Translations under genes and position numbers: made by a program
Origin: CAWAHD01 sp963781785
Lineage (GTDB): Bacteria; Planctomycetota; Planctomycetia; Isosphaerales; Isosphaeraceae
NCBI GenBank assembly: GCA_963781785.1
Contig: CAWAHD010000002.1
Span: forward strand, 3,224,001 to 3,288,000
Direction of reading: 5' to 3'
DNA: 64,000 nt
Shown: positions 34,052-43,245 of the stretch, piece after piece
How positions within the stretch are numbered: position 1 is the stretch's first letter
Layout of the letters: each line of letters starts with the position of its first letter
Notes under the pieces: generated by a model
What the model saw: the letters and a program-made list of their open reading frames with translations, nothing else
Database searches by the model: none
Told to the model about the DNA's origin: nothing

Positions 34052-36562
34052 TCATACTTTTCGCAGGCCATCGAGCCAGGTGCACAGCTTGCGGATCTTC
34101 GCCAAATGGTCCAGATCGACTTGATGAGCCTTGAGAGCGCGGTCGTAGGTTGCCTGGGTCTTGGTGCACACGAGCGTGAAGGGCCGGCCCACGCGTTCGG
34201 TCGTGTGGGTCGTGTCGAGCCTCTTTCCATCGATGACCTGGTGCAGATGCTGCCGCCGTTCCTTCGCCAGGGGGATCCGGAGCGTCTTCATGCTCGGATT
34301 CCCGAGGAACTGGCTCAGTTCTTTGCAGTCCGCGCAACCGCAGCCGGTGGTTGATTCACGGCGCCAATCGGTTGGTTCCTGCGGAGGATGAGATCCGCGA
34401 GTTTCCAGCTCTTCGACTACGGCCGCCAGCCAGCGGTGCAATGGAGCGCAGGTGCGTTTCACGTTTTGCCTCAGCCACGTCTCCATGTGGAGCAGCGCGG
34501 GGATTTGCCCTGTCGTCAAGTCAAATCGTTTCGGCTGGTCGAGGATAGTGGTCGTCAGCCGTTCGAACTGTTCCATTTCTCCCAGCGCGATGAACGACTG
34601 CACCAGCGGGGGCAGGAGCTCGGAGAAACTGACTTCCCTGTCTCGCCAATCGTTCTTCGCCTGTCGCGGGATCGAGCGCTCCAGGGCTGACATGATGCGC
34701 TGCGCCAGAAGCGCACAAAGTCGCCTTCGATCGGCGTTCTTGTCCTTGCACTGCGACCAGTCAGCGAGCAGCCGCACATTGCGTTCGATAGTCTCGTTCG
34801 AAGTGTTCTCGAATAGATTCAGCAGATCGTCCTGAAACGTCAACCAACCGTATTGCCGGCAGATGTCCAGCAGGTCTTTGCCGGGATCGACGGATGCATC
34901 CTTCGCCAGCACATTGCGGATCCAGTTCGCAACCCGTGATGCATCTCCCAAGGTCGCCAGGAGCGAAAGCAGAGAGACTTGCTTCGTGCCGGAGTCTTCA
35001 ACGTGGCTATGGTCTTTTTCGAGATGGTCAAGATCGGCGGCGGCGGCAATGTCATCGCACTCATCATCGGCAGCGTTTGCATCTTCGTCGCCGAGCATAT
35101 CGTATTCGGCGGGATCAAAGCCGCTGCCACGGGAGCCTTCGGCGAACTCTTGCTCCGGCCAGTGGCCGATAATCCGATCGGCAAATTCAAGACATCGGTC
35201 TTTTGTGATCTCTATCTGTTCATTTGTTGGCGCCCGTTTCCACTCGTTGACCATCTGCTCGAGGCCCGCGACGGCGGATTTCACGCCGGCTTGGCAAAGC
35301 ACATCAAAACGCGACTCCTCCGGCCAGAGCATGACGGCGGCGCGATGATACCAGCGCTCCAGCGTCATGCCGGCATTGCCGGTGTACCCTTCGAAGTCCT
35401 CCTTGTCCGGCTCGCCTTCACTCAAAGACGTCTCTGAAACGATTTCGGTTTCGTCGAGTGGAATTCTGCCGAAGGCCAAGCGCTTGCCGTCGGTGTCGCT
35501 GAAGCGATGGGCCGCCAAGCTTTCGTCGAATACTTCCCCCATCTCGTGCTCGCCGTCATCGTCGTCGCCTGAGTCGTAGAAGTCGTATCCGTAGCCACGC
35601 CGATTGCCGTACATGGAGTCGGCGGACGGTTCGGCTGATCCACTTTGCCAATGCGTCACAAGCGACAAGGAGGCGTCAAAGCCGGTCTGTTGGGCCGCCG
35701 CGAACAGTATGTTGGCCCTCGCCCGGTCAATTCCTTTGAGCGCATCGAACGCCAGCCCCGTCGGGCTGTACTTGTGCTCGAGCAGGATAGCCAGCTTGGA
35801 CGGCGGCGGTACCTGGTCCGAAGCGGCGGCCGTGCCAACTTCCTTTTTCCACCGTTGGAGAATGCGGGCGACCGCCGCGATGTGCTCGCTGCTTCGCGGG
35901 GCGCCGATAGCCCGCGTCGAGCGCGCCAAAGTCAGGTTGTAGACCAGCGCTAATCGGAACCCGGTGGTCACCGGCTGAATCTCGTGCTCGCAATCGGCGT
36001 AGAATGCCGCGAACTGAGTATGAAACCGGCTGTCTTTGCCAAAATTGACGGTCACTTCACGGCCCTCATGACGAACGACAAGTTCTCCTCCTTCATGGAC
36101 TGCTGGCAGAGCAACGATCAGAGTGCCGATCATGCGATCGAGTTTTTCCCCGTCGCGATGGGCCGAAAAGAAACTGCCCGGTTCGTAGAGCAGGAGTTTG
36201 TAGAGATGGGCGTTGAGCTTCTGTTTCTCCAGCCCCAGGTCGGACTGTGCGGCACGGACGGCCTGGACTATGACACCAGCCCATTCTGGGTTGGTCAGAG
36301 CGACCTGATCGGCGTCGATTTCCCAGACGCGCCGGACTTTGGTGTCGACAAGCGTTTCGGTGCCCTTGCCGTACGGCGCTTGCCGTGCGTGTTTCTTGAG
36401 CGCACTTGCCTGGCGCTTCTCAAGCGGTAGAGCGATCGGCCCGACGTCTGCCACCTCTAAACCGGGAAGCACTGCCGGTAAGCGACCGCTCGTGCAAAAC
36501 GTCCCCGGACGATCGATTTTCTTCAGGGCATCAAGAATTTGATTCTGGATTTGAACTGTCAT
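34052..36562 (-). CDS. Large 2OG-Fe(II) oxygenase (prolyl-4-hydroxylase-like) with long C-terminal region
   Basis: 836 residues from ATG 36562. The N-terminal ~220 residues hold a P4H-type dioxygenase: HLYKLLLYEPGSFFSAHRDG with the HxD pair, GTLIVALPAVHEGGELVVRH, and the distal His with TTGFRLALVYNL for 2-oxoglutarate. The remaining ~600 residues are largely helical, with an acidic stretch and a C-terminal CGCADCKEL Cys cluster followed by PLAKERRQHLHQVID. Similar long proteins occur in fungi, which suggests transfer in one direction. The substrate is unknown. Confidence 0.75.
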   Translation of the reverse strand: MTVQIQNQILDALKKIDRPGTFCTSGRLPAVLPGLEVADVGPIALPLEKRQASALKKHARQAPYGKGTETLVDTKVRRVWEIDADQVALTNPEWAGVIVQAVRAAQSDLGLEKQKLNAHLYKLLLYEPGSFFSAHRDGEKLDRMIGTLIVALPAVHEGGELVVRHEGREVTVNFGKDSRFHTQFAAFYADCEHEIQPVTTGFRLALVYNLTLARSTRAIGAPRSSEHIAAVARILQRWKKEVGTAAASDQVPPPSKLAILLEHKYSPTGLAFDALKGIDRARANILFAAAQQTGFDASLSLVTHWQSGSAEPSADSMYGNRRGYGYDFYDSGDDDDGEHEMGEVFDESLAAHRFSDTDGKRLAFGRIPLDETEIVSETSLSEGEPDKEDFEGYTGNAGMTLERWYHRAAVMLWPEESRFDVLCQAGVKSAVAGLEQMVNEWKRAPTNEQIEITKDRCLEFADRIIGHWPEQEFAEGSRGSGFDPAEYDMLGDEDANAADDECDDIAAAADLDHLEKDHSHVEDSGTKQVSLLSLLATLGDASRVANWIRNVLAKDASVDPGKDLLDICRQYGWLTFQDDLLNLFENTSNETIERNVRLLADWSQCKDKNADRRRLCALLAQRIMSALERSIPRQAKNDWRDREVSFSELLPPLVQSFIALGEMEQFERLTTTILDQPKRFDLTTGQIPALLHMETWLRQNVKRTCAPLHRWLAAVVEELETRGSHPPQEPTDWRRESTTGCGCADCKELSQFLGNPSMKTLRIPLAKERRQHLHQVIDGKRLDTTHTTERVGRPFTLVCTKTQATYDRALKAHQVDLDHLAKIRKLCTWLDGLRKV

Positions 36563-36954
36563 GTCCGTCACTTGCGTGTGTGTGATTCGCGTTGCGGTAA
36601 ACTCGGGCGCTGATCGGCGCACCCAGCATTTTATCGTCGTCAATCCGTCGCCGCAGCCCGGTGTCCCACTTCCGAACCCCGGCGCTAAGGAGCTCAATAG
36701 CCGTCCTGTCGCCCCGCATTGAAATCACACGAGCCTATGCTCGACCTGAAAGCTAATGCAATTTCAGTCACTCCGCCCGGTCAAATTCCTGGCGACCCGT
36801 TGCCAGATTTGAGTTTGACGGCCACGTTCGGCCGGATATTGTGGATCTCTCCCGTTCAGTGAATCACAAGTAACGGCGGCGGTGAACCAGTTACGACGCA
36901 GGTTGAAATGCCGCGACGGAAGGTGAGGGGCTGGCGTCCAACCCGCGTGGGGAC
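36563..36954. other. Intergenic, no gene seen
   Basis: About 390 bp upstream of the oxygenase and of the WD40 fragment. No clear promoter or repeat was picked out. Confidence 0.4.
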
Positions 36955-37464
36955 TTGATCGCGACCGGCGGGATGTTCGACGTCGTTCTGCATAATGCCA
37001 GGACCGGCGAGAAGTCCGCTTCTATGCGGCACACATCCTATACGATGGGCCTGGAGTTCAGCCCGGACGGCAAGCGAGTCGCCAGCGCCCCGCGGGGGAA
37101 CGTCAACGAGTTCCTGGCGGTTTTCGATCTCGCAAGTGGCAAGGCGCTGTTCGATGGCGGCCCCTTCGACAACTTCGTTGCGGGCATGGCGTTCACGCCG
37201 GACGGCAAGCGGATCGCAGCAACCGGGTGTGAAAAGGTGCTGCGGCTGTTCGACGCGGCCACCGGCGAAATCGTCCTGGCGCTAAAGCGGCCGGACTGCG
37301 GCGCCAAGCCGGCGTTTTCGCACGAGGGCCGCCTGCTAGGCCGGTTAGAGCCGGACGGATACAAGGTCATCGATCTGGGCAAGGGTCCGGTGCGCGATCA
37401 ATCGGCGATTTCTTCGCTGGCCTCGCGCTTTGGCCCGCATTATACTGACATCATCGCTCACTAA
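36955..37464 (+). CDS. WD40-repeat protein, probably a short remnant
   Basis: 169 residues. Three WD-type blades are visible (GLEFSPDGKRVASAPRGN, FVAGMAFTPDGKRIAATGCE, VLRLFDAATGEIVLAL). A complete propeller needs six or seven, and the frame has no signal peptide or clear start, so this looks like the tail of a longer gene. It ends 12 bp before the antitoxin gene. WD40 propellers are protein-interaction platforms. Confidence 0.6.
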   Translation: MIATGGMFDVVLHNARTGEKSASMRHTSYTMGLEFSPDGKRVASAPRGNVNEFLAVFDLASGKALFDGGPFDNFVAGMAFTPDGKRIAATGCEKVLRLFDAATGEIVLALKRPDCGAKPAFSHEGRLLGRLEPDGYKVIDLGKGPVRDQSAISSLASRFGPHYTDIIAH

Positions 37465-37476
37465 CGGGACGATGCC

Positions 37477-37743
37477 ATGACTACGCGACTTTCGGACGAT
37501 CTACGACAGGCCATCGAGAAGGAGGGTGGCAGCCCTCTGCGCATCGTCGATGCGGACACGAACGTGCATTACGTGCTCATGCGGGCCGAGCAGTACGAGA
37601 ATCTCAGCGCGCTCTTTGCTGAGGGAGAGGAGTTCGGTCCTCGCGAGCTTTATCCGCTCATGGCCTCGTCAGCCGCCGCCGCCGGTTGGGACGATCCCGA
37701 GCTGGATGCCTACAACGACTACGATGCCCCAAAGACGCCATGA
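37477..37743 (+). CDS. Antitoxin of a MazF/PemK-type pair
   Basis: 88 residues. LSDDLRQAIEKEGGSPLRIV, then DTNVHYVLMRAEQYE and the acidic C-terminal tail (DDPELDAYNDYDAP) match the antitoxin usually found before PemK-like toxins in planctomycetes. The stop overlaps the toxin start (ATGA at 37740), so translation is coupled. Expected to bind the toxin through the acidic tail. Confidence 0.75.
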   Translation: MTTRLSDDLRQAIEKEGGSPLRIVDADTNVHYVLMRAEQYENLSALFAEGEEFGPRELYPLMASSAAAAGWDDPELDAYNDYDAPKTP

Positions 37744-38099
37744 GGGTACGGCGAGGCGACATCGTCCTGCTGCCCATTGCTTTCACGACGGGAACCGGCG
37801 GCAAGTTGCGCCCGGCTCTGGTGGTGCAATCGGACCACAACAACGTTCGCTTGAATGCCACGATTGTGGCGATCATTACCAAGACGACGCACCGGGCGAC
37901 GACTGAGGCGACTCAGATCCTGATCGATATCAATAGTCCCGAAGGGCAACAGGCCGGACTGCTGCACACCTCCGCTGTCAAATGCGAGCACCTGGTCACT
38001 GTGTCGATTGCGGACATCAAGCGCATGATCGTTAGATTGCCACCGGCAACCATGACGCGAGTCGAGAATTGCCTGAAGGCGGCTCTTGCGATTCCGTAG
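37740..38099 (+). CDS. MazF/PemK-type endoribonuclease toxin
   Basis: 119 residues from ATG 37740. The PemK/MazF start RRGDIVLLPIAFTTGTGGKL RPALVVQS is followed by NATIVAIITKTTHRATTEAT and the closing IKCEH-like segment VKCEHLVTVSIADIKRMIVR LPPATM. These toxins cleave mRNA at short sequences. The unit appears intact, unlike most other toxin-antitoxin pairs in this window. Confidence 0.87.
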   Translation: MRVRRGDIVLLPIAFTTGTGGKLRPALVVQSDHNNVRLNATIVAIITKTTHRATTEATQILIDINSPEGQQAGLLHTSAVKCEHLVTVSIADIKRMIVRLPPATMTRVENCLKAALAIP

Positions 38100-38291
38100 G
38101 AGTCTCGCTTTTCAGCTCCGGACGGCACACGCTCGCGGTATTCTTGAGCGAAAACCACCTCCACGATCCTGATGCTGTCAAGCGGTTGCTCTCTCGCTCG
38201 GCGCATACTCGGCCGTGATCAGTAGCGTTGTCGGTGTGATCTGCCAGGTGATGAGCGGCGTGCCTCGAAGTACTTCATCGGGAGCGGAGTT

Positions 38292-39714
38292 GTGAACCTG
38301 TCGACCACGATACGGAACGAGCGCTTTTCCTTCGCCGACCTGCGCGAGGTCTTTGCCAAAGCCAATGAGCAAAAATCCGGCGATCAGCTTGCCGGGCTCG
38401 CCGCCCGCTCCGAGCGCGAGCGTGTCGCCGCCAAGTTTGTCCTCGCCGAGCTGACACTTGATGAGATCGTCGAGCACCCATTGATTGATCCCGACCTTGA
38501 CGAGGTAAGCCGGTTGATTCTCGAGTCACATGACCGCGAAGCCTTCGCGCCTGTCCGCAGCCTGACGGTCGGCGACTTTCGCGAATGGATTCTCGACGAT
38601 GCCACGAATGAGAACATGCTCGCGGCCGTCCGCCCCGGTCTGACGCCTGAGCTGGCCGCAGCGGTCGCCAAGCTGATGAGTAACAAAGACCTGGTCCTGG
38701 CCGCCAGCAAGGTCCGCGTCGTGAGCCGGTGTCGCAATACCATGGGCCAGCGCGGTGTGCTGGGCATTCGCATCCAACCCAATCATCCCAGCGATGACAT
38801 CGGCGGCATCTTGCTCTCCACAGCCGACGGTCTGCTTTACGGGTGCGGCGACGCCGTGATCGGCGTCAATCCGGCCGCGGAATCGGTTGAGTGCACCGGA
38901 GCGATTCTGCACGCGCTCAATCGCTTGATCGATGTGCTGGCGATCCCCACGCAGGCGTGTTGCCTTGCGCACATCACAACTCAGCTCGCGTGCCTCGATC
39001 GCGGCGCGCCCGTTGACCTCCTGTTTCAGTCGCTTGCCGGCACCGAGGCGGCCAATGCCAGTTTCGGAATCAACCTCGCGCTCTTGCGCGAGGGGAAGGA
39101 GCGCGTGCTCGAGCACCACCGTGGTCGGGATCTCGCGTGGGTTGGCGACCAGGCAATGTACTTCGAGACCGGCCAGGGAAGCGCGTTGTCGGCGGGTGCA
39201 CATCACGGTGTCGACCAGCTCACGCTCGAGGCTCGGGCTTACGGCGTGGCGCTGCGCGTTCGATCCCTTCCTGGTTAACAGTGTCGTCGGCTTCATCGGA
39301 CCGGAATACCTGTTCGACGAGCGCCAGATCATTCGCGCCGGGCTGGAAGACCACTTCATGGGCAAGCTCTTGGGGCTGCCCATGGGTGTCGACGTCTGCT
39401 ACACCAACCACGCGGAGGCCGACCAGAACTCGGCCGACAACCTGCTCTTGCTTCTGGCAGCCGCCGGTTGCAACTATTTCATGGGCGTACCCTGCGCCGA
39501 CGACGTGATGCTCAATTACCAGTCAACCAGCTTTCACGACGCTCTGGCCGTACGACAGCTCTTCGGCCTCCACCCGGCTCCGGAGTTCAACGAGTGGCTC
39601 GACGTGCAAGGTCTGTCGGCCGGGCCGGCTCAGCTCTCAGAAAACGGCTCGTTTCGCGGGCGTATGCTCGAACAGTTGAGCACGGTTCTGGCCGAAACGG
39701 AAAGGACCCTATGA
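38292..39714 (+). CDS. eutB: Ethanolamine ammonia-lyase large subunit (one frameshift)
   Basis: From GTG 38292 the frame covers ~320 residues, then a one-base shift at about 39250 joins FDPFLVNSVVGFIGPEYLFD and runs to 39714, giving about 474 residues. Family markers VVSRCRNTMGQRGVLGIRIQ, SAGAHHGVDQLTLEARAYG and MGVDVCYTNHAEADQN are intact. With EutC and adenosylcobalamin it splits ethanolamine into acetaldehyde and ammonia. The stop overlaps the permease start (ATGA). Confidence 0.9.
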
Positions 39715-41219
39715 CACGTCATGAGCCAGAGCCGTTCCACGATCTCGAGATCCAGACCAACGACGTCCGGCGGCTGAATGAGATGGGTTATGCCCAGGAG
39801 CTGGCACGGCGATTAGGAGGTTTCTCCAGTTTTGCGCTCTCGTTCTCGATCATCTGTATTCTGGCAGGCGGGGTCACATCGTTTCACCTTGGCTTGAGCA
39901 GCGTGGGCGGAGCATCAATCGGCCTGGGGTGGCCACTCGTGGCGATCTTTGCATTGGTCGTCGCCGCAACGATGGGACAGCTTGCTTCAGCGTTCCCGAC
40001 CGCGGGTGGACTGTATCACTGGGCCGCGCTTCTGGGAGGTCGCGGCTGGGGTTGGGCGACTGCGTGGTTCAACCTGGCGGGGCTTGTGACAGTCCTTGCA
40101 GCGATCAACGTCGGGACGTACCGTTTTGCCGTGGGGGCACTATCCCACGGCGCCTGGCCGGTGGAGCTCGACGCGACAGCTCAGGCCTTGGGCGTCGTGG
40201 GTATTGCCGTGTCCCAAGCGGTCGTCAATCACCTGGGCATCGGCTTGACCGCTCGCTTGACCGATTTCAGCGGGTACTGGATCCTGCTGGTCGCGGTGGT
40301 GCTCTGTGTCAGTCTCCTGGCCTTCGCGCCGGGGCTCGACCCGGCGCGGCTGATCACGTTTGAGAACTTCAGCGGCACAGCCGGCGGAAGTGTGTGGCCG
40401 GCAACCGCGGGACTGGGCCTGCTGTTTGCTCAGGGGTTGCTCTTGCCCGCTTACACGATCACCGGTTTCGATGCGTCGGCCCATGCCGCCGAGGAAACCA
40501 TCAAGGCGTCCGAGAGCGCGCCGCGAGGTATCGTTCGGTCTGTCCTGGTGTCGGGCGTGGCCGGCTGGCTGTTACTCTGTACGGTGGTGCTGGCGGCTCC
40601 TGACCTGGCGAAGGCCGCAGTGCAAGGCGAACGAGCCTTCCTGGCAATCATGAGCGACGTTCTCCCCGGGAACTTGAGCCTGGTGCTCTTGGCCGCGATC
40701 GTCGCGGCCCAGTACCTTTGCGGGCTGGCGACTGTGACCTCAGCCTCGCGGATGGCGTTTGCCTTCGCACGCGACGGCGGGCTTCCCTGCTCCAGCAAGG
40801 TGCGCTGGGTCTGCCCCCGGCGGCGGACGCCACCGGTCGCGATCTGGGGAGTTGTCGCAGCTTCCGTTCTTTTCGCCGTCTACAACCCGATCTACTCAAC
40901 CATCACCGCGGTTTGCACCATCTTCCTGTATATCTCGTACGTGTTGCCGAGCGCCCTGGGCGCCTGGGCGTATGGCCGGCGCTGGACCGTGATGGGGCCG
41001 TGGAATCTCGGCCGCTGGTACCGGCCGATCGCGATTCTCAGCGTCGTCGGCTGCGCCGGGCTGATCGGCCTGGCGATGCAGCCTCCCAACCAGCAAGCAG
41101 CCTGGGTCGTGGGCGGGTTTGCGGTGGTGCTGGTCGTAACATGGTATGCCGATGCGCGGCGACGTTTCCCAGGGCCGCCGTTCACCAGAGTTCATGGTGA
41201 GATGATCAATAAGAAGTGA
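39711..41219 (+). CDS. APC-superfamily amino acid/ethanolamine permease
   Basis: 502 residues from ATG 39711. About twelve hydrophobic helices are visible, with the APC start ELARRLGGFSSFALSFSIIC and the FPTAGGLYHWAALL motif near the first helices. The first helix is preceded by a short cytoplasmic N-terminus. Placement between eutB and eutC, with start overlapping the eutB stop, strongly suggests ethanolamine import. Direct specificity cannot be read from sequence. Confidence 0.85.
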   Translation: MTRHEPEPFHDLEIQTNDVRRLNEMGYAQELARRLGGFSSFALSFSIICILAGGVTSFHLGLSSVGGASIGLGWPLVAIFALVVAATMGQLASAFPTAGGLYHWAALLGGRGWGWATAWFNLAGLVTVLAAINVGTYRFAVGALSHGAWPVELDATAQALGVVGIAVSQAVVNHLGIGLTARLTDFSGYWILLVAVVLCVSLLAFAPGLDPARLITFENFSGTAGGSVWPATAGLGLLFAQGLLLPAYTITGFDASAHAAEETIKASESAPRGIVRSVLVSGVAGWLLLCTVVLAAPDLAKAAVQGERAFLAIMSDVLPGNLSLVLLAAIVAAQYLCGLATVTSASRMAFAFARDGGLPCSSKVRWVCPRRRTPPVAIWGVVAASVLFAVYNPIYSTITAVCTIFLYISYVLPSALGAWAYGRRWTVMGPWNLGRWYRPIAILSVVGCAGLIGLAMQPPNQQAAWVVGGFAVVLVVTWYADARRRFPGPPFTRVHGEMINKK

Positions 41220-41249
41220 ACGCTGGTTTGAGCGAACGAGGAATCCCAG

Positions 41250-42078
41250 GTGATCGAACCCACGCCATCACCGTTGCCGGATGTCGACGCGAGGCTGCCG
41301 TCCGCGCTGCGGGGGGTTCTCGAGGCAGGTGCGCGCGGACGCCGGCGCGGATTCTCGCCGGCGCGCCGGGGCAGCCTATCGAACGGCAGGCTGGTTAGAG
41401 CTGCGCCGCGACCACGCCGCAGCCCGGGACGCGGTGTTAGCTGAGCTCGATCTCGCCGGCGACTTCGGCCCGGAGTTCGTGGCCCAATGGGGCCTATTCG
41501 AGGTTGCCACCCTGGCAGCGACCAAGCAAGAACACCTGCTCCGACCCGACCTTGGTCGATCGCTGGGAACAGCAGCGCGAGTCGAGCTGGCCCGCCGGTG
41601 TCCGACCGGAGCCGATTTTCAGGTCGCGATTGCCGATGGCTTGTCGGCAGCCGCCGTGCGCGCTCAGGTCCCGGTGCTGTTGGCCTTGCTTGCAGGCGAG
41701 GCCGAGCGCCGCGGCTGGCGGTTCGGCCAGCCGTTCTCAATCCGCCACGGTCGCGTGGGTGTGCTCAACGACATCGGTGAGATTCTCGACCCGGCCGTCG
41801 CCGTACTCTTGATCGGCGAGCGCCCCGGGCTGGCCACTGCCGAAAGCCTGTCGGCTTATATGGCCTTTCGTCCCCGGGCCGGTCATGACGACGCATGCAG
41901 AAACGTGATCTCCAACATTCATGCCCGCGGTGTTGCTCCCGACGAGGCAGCGAATCGAATCGCCCGGCTCGCGGCGCAGATGATTCAGTACGAGACCAGC
42001 GGGGTCACGATCAAGGAGGATGGGACGGCCTTGATCGATCCATCGAAACAGATACTCGGGGCGGCTGATCCAGGCTGA
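41250..42078 (+). CDS. eutC: Ethanolamine ammonia-lyase small subunit (one frameshift near the start)
   Basis: GTG 41250 opens with PSPLPDVDARLPSALRGVLE. A one-base shift at about 41325 then leads to the frame AAYRTAGWLELRRDHAAARD and on to 42078, giving about 275 residues. The B12-binding markers VAIADGLSAAAVRAQVPVLL and LLIGERPGLATAESLSAYM are intact. It lies 31 bp after the permease, so eutB-permease-eutC is one unit. No eutA reactivase or shell genes lie in the window. Confidence 0.88.
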
Positions 42079-42160
42079 CACACGCGTCCGTGATCCCGGC
42101 GCGTGCCAGCTCGCCGTTTTTGAATCCCTTCGCGGAAACGTGCTCTTCTCGAGAGCGTCC

Positions 42161-42808
42161 TCACGTCGCCCGGCTGATCCACGCCTCCGCGACCTGTTTC
42201 AGGTCGATCGATTCGCCGTCGGACTCGGCGAAGAAGTGGCGCTCGATGTTCGCGATTGACCCCTCGAGCTCCTGCATCTGCGGCGCGGGAAGGCCGCTCT
42301 GGCGCTGGATCGCTCGCAAGAGGCCGAGCACCGAGAAGGGCGTGACCAGCTCGGGCATCTCGAATCGACGGGCGACTGTGCGGTTGGGACCGGACCGGAG
42401 CATCCGGACCGCGACCGCGGCGAACGCCAGGCCGAGAAGGCCGCCGCCGATCCACCACAGCCACGCATAGCGCGGTTGATCATAGCGCGACTCGAGCGAG
42501 ATCTCAGGACCCACCTTCGCGAGATCGGCATCCACGTAGCGCTGGTAAAGAAGCTCGGCGCCGTCGACCTTGGCGGCTGCAAAATGAAACGTCGCCGGAG
42601 GTTTTTCGTGGCCAGGCGCGCCACGGAACGAGATCAGCCAGGTGTGCGCAGAGTCGATCAGGGTTGCATCGCTGTCGGGGTCGAATTTCGAGACCGAGAT
42701 GCCCTGGTCGTCGACCTTCTCGACCTGGAATCTCGGATGATCGAGCGCCGGGATGTTGTCGAGCTCAAGGTTGCTCCTCGCGCCGGCCAGGCACGATCGC
42801 GGCTACGA
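42161..42808 (-). pseudogene. C-terminal part of a membrane protein, 5' end lost
   Basis: The frame is open from a TAG near 42803 to the stop at 42161. It begins with a beta-rich extracytoplasmic part (ALDHPRFQVEKVDDQGISVS). A single transmembrane helix follows (YAWLWWIGGGLLGLAFAAVA), then a cytoplasmic tail with FSVLGLLRAIQRQSG. No suitable start exists at the 5' side; a GTG at 42535 would give only the helix and tail. The rest of the gene seems to have been removed by the same rearrangement that truncated the neighbouring nucleotidyltransferase. Confidence 0.5.
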
Positions 42809-42898
42809 TTACGAGAGGGCGTCCAGATCGGCCAGGTCTTTCGGTCGTCCAGAGGCTGCTTTGTTAGCCAGAAGGGTCTGCTTGTCCACGAAGATCAT
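42809..42898 (-). pseudogene. Nucleotidyltransferase toxin collapsed to its last ~28 codons
   Basis: ATG 42898 is followed by IFVDKQTLLANKAASGRPKD and LADLDAL, then TAA. This is the C-terminal signature of the nucleotidyltransferase partner normally encoded after the small gene at 42899. The whole catalytic part (GGYAV, DxD) is missing, yet the start codon at the expected position survives. An internal in-frame deletion is the simplest explanation. Confidence 0.55.
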
Positions 42899-43090
42899 TC
42901 ATGAGAGTTTAATAATTCGATAAACTCTCTCGAGTCTTTCGTCAGCTCTACCATCGGCGCCAGTCCGCAAGCGGCGGTTCAGCTCCCAGAGGATTCTCAG
43001 GCGCTCGTGTGGAGTCAGGCTCTGGTAGTACGCCTTATCCGCGCGATCGCATTCCTCGAAGGATTTCGAAATGTTCACGACCTTTTCCAT
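42899..43090 (-). CDS. Small antitoxin-like partner (of a nucleotidyltransferase pair)
   Basis: 63 residues from ATG 43090. VVNISKSFEECDRADKAYYQ, then SLTPHERLRILWELNRRLR and the closing RLERVYRIIKLS match the small gene that precedes an AbiEii-like nucleotidyltransferase in many planctomycetes. Its stop is directly followed by the start of the collapsed partner. With the toxin gone it has no obvious job. Confidence 0.6.
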   Translation of the reverse strand: MEKVVNISKSFEECDRADKAYYQSLTPHERLRILWELNRRLRTGADGRADERLERVYRIIKLS

Positions 43091-43245
43091 ACCGCGCCCC
43101 ACCCCTGCGTGAAAGCAGCCGTCTCATCTGAAGCGAAAGCTCCTGGTTGCGCCGGCTGCCATTCCATTGTAGCAGATCAGTCGAGCAGCTCTCATAAAAT
43201 CGACGAATCTAACCAGACTTTCGCCCCAACTTACTTTCAGCCTGT

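Noticed and set aside
38100..38291. Possible cobalamin riboswitch before eutB
   Set aside because: No B12-box-like sequence was recognised upstream of the GTG start.
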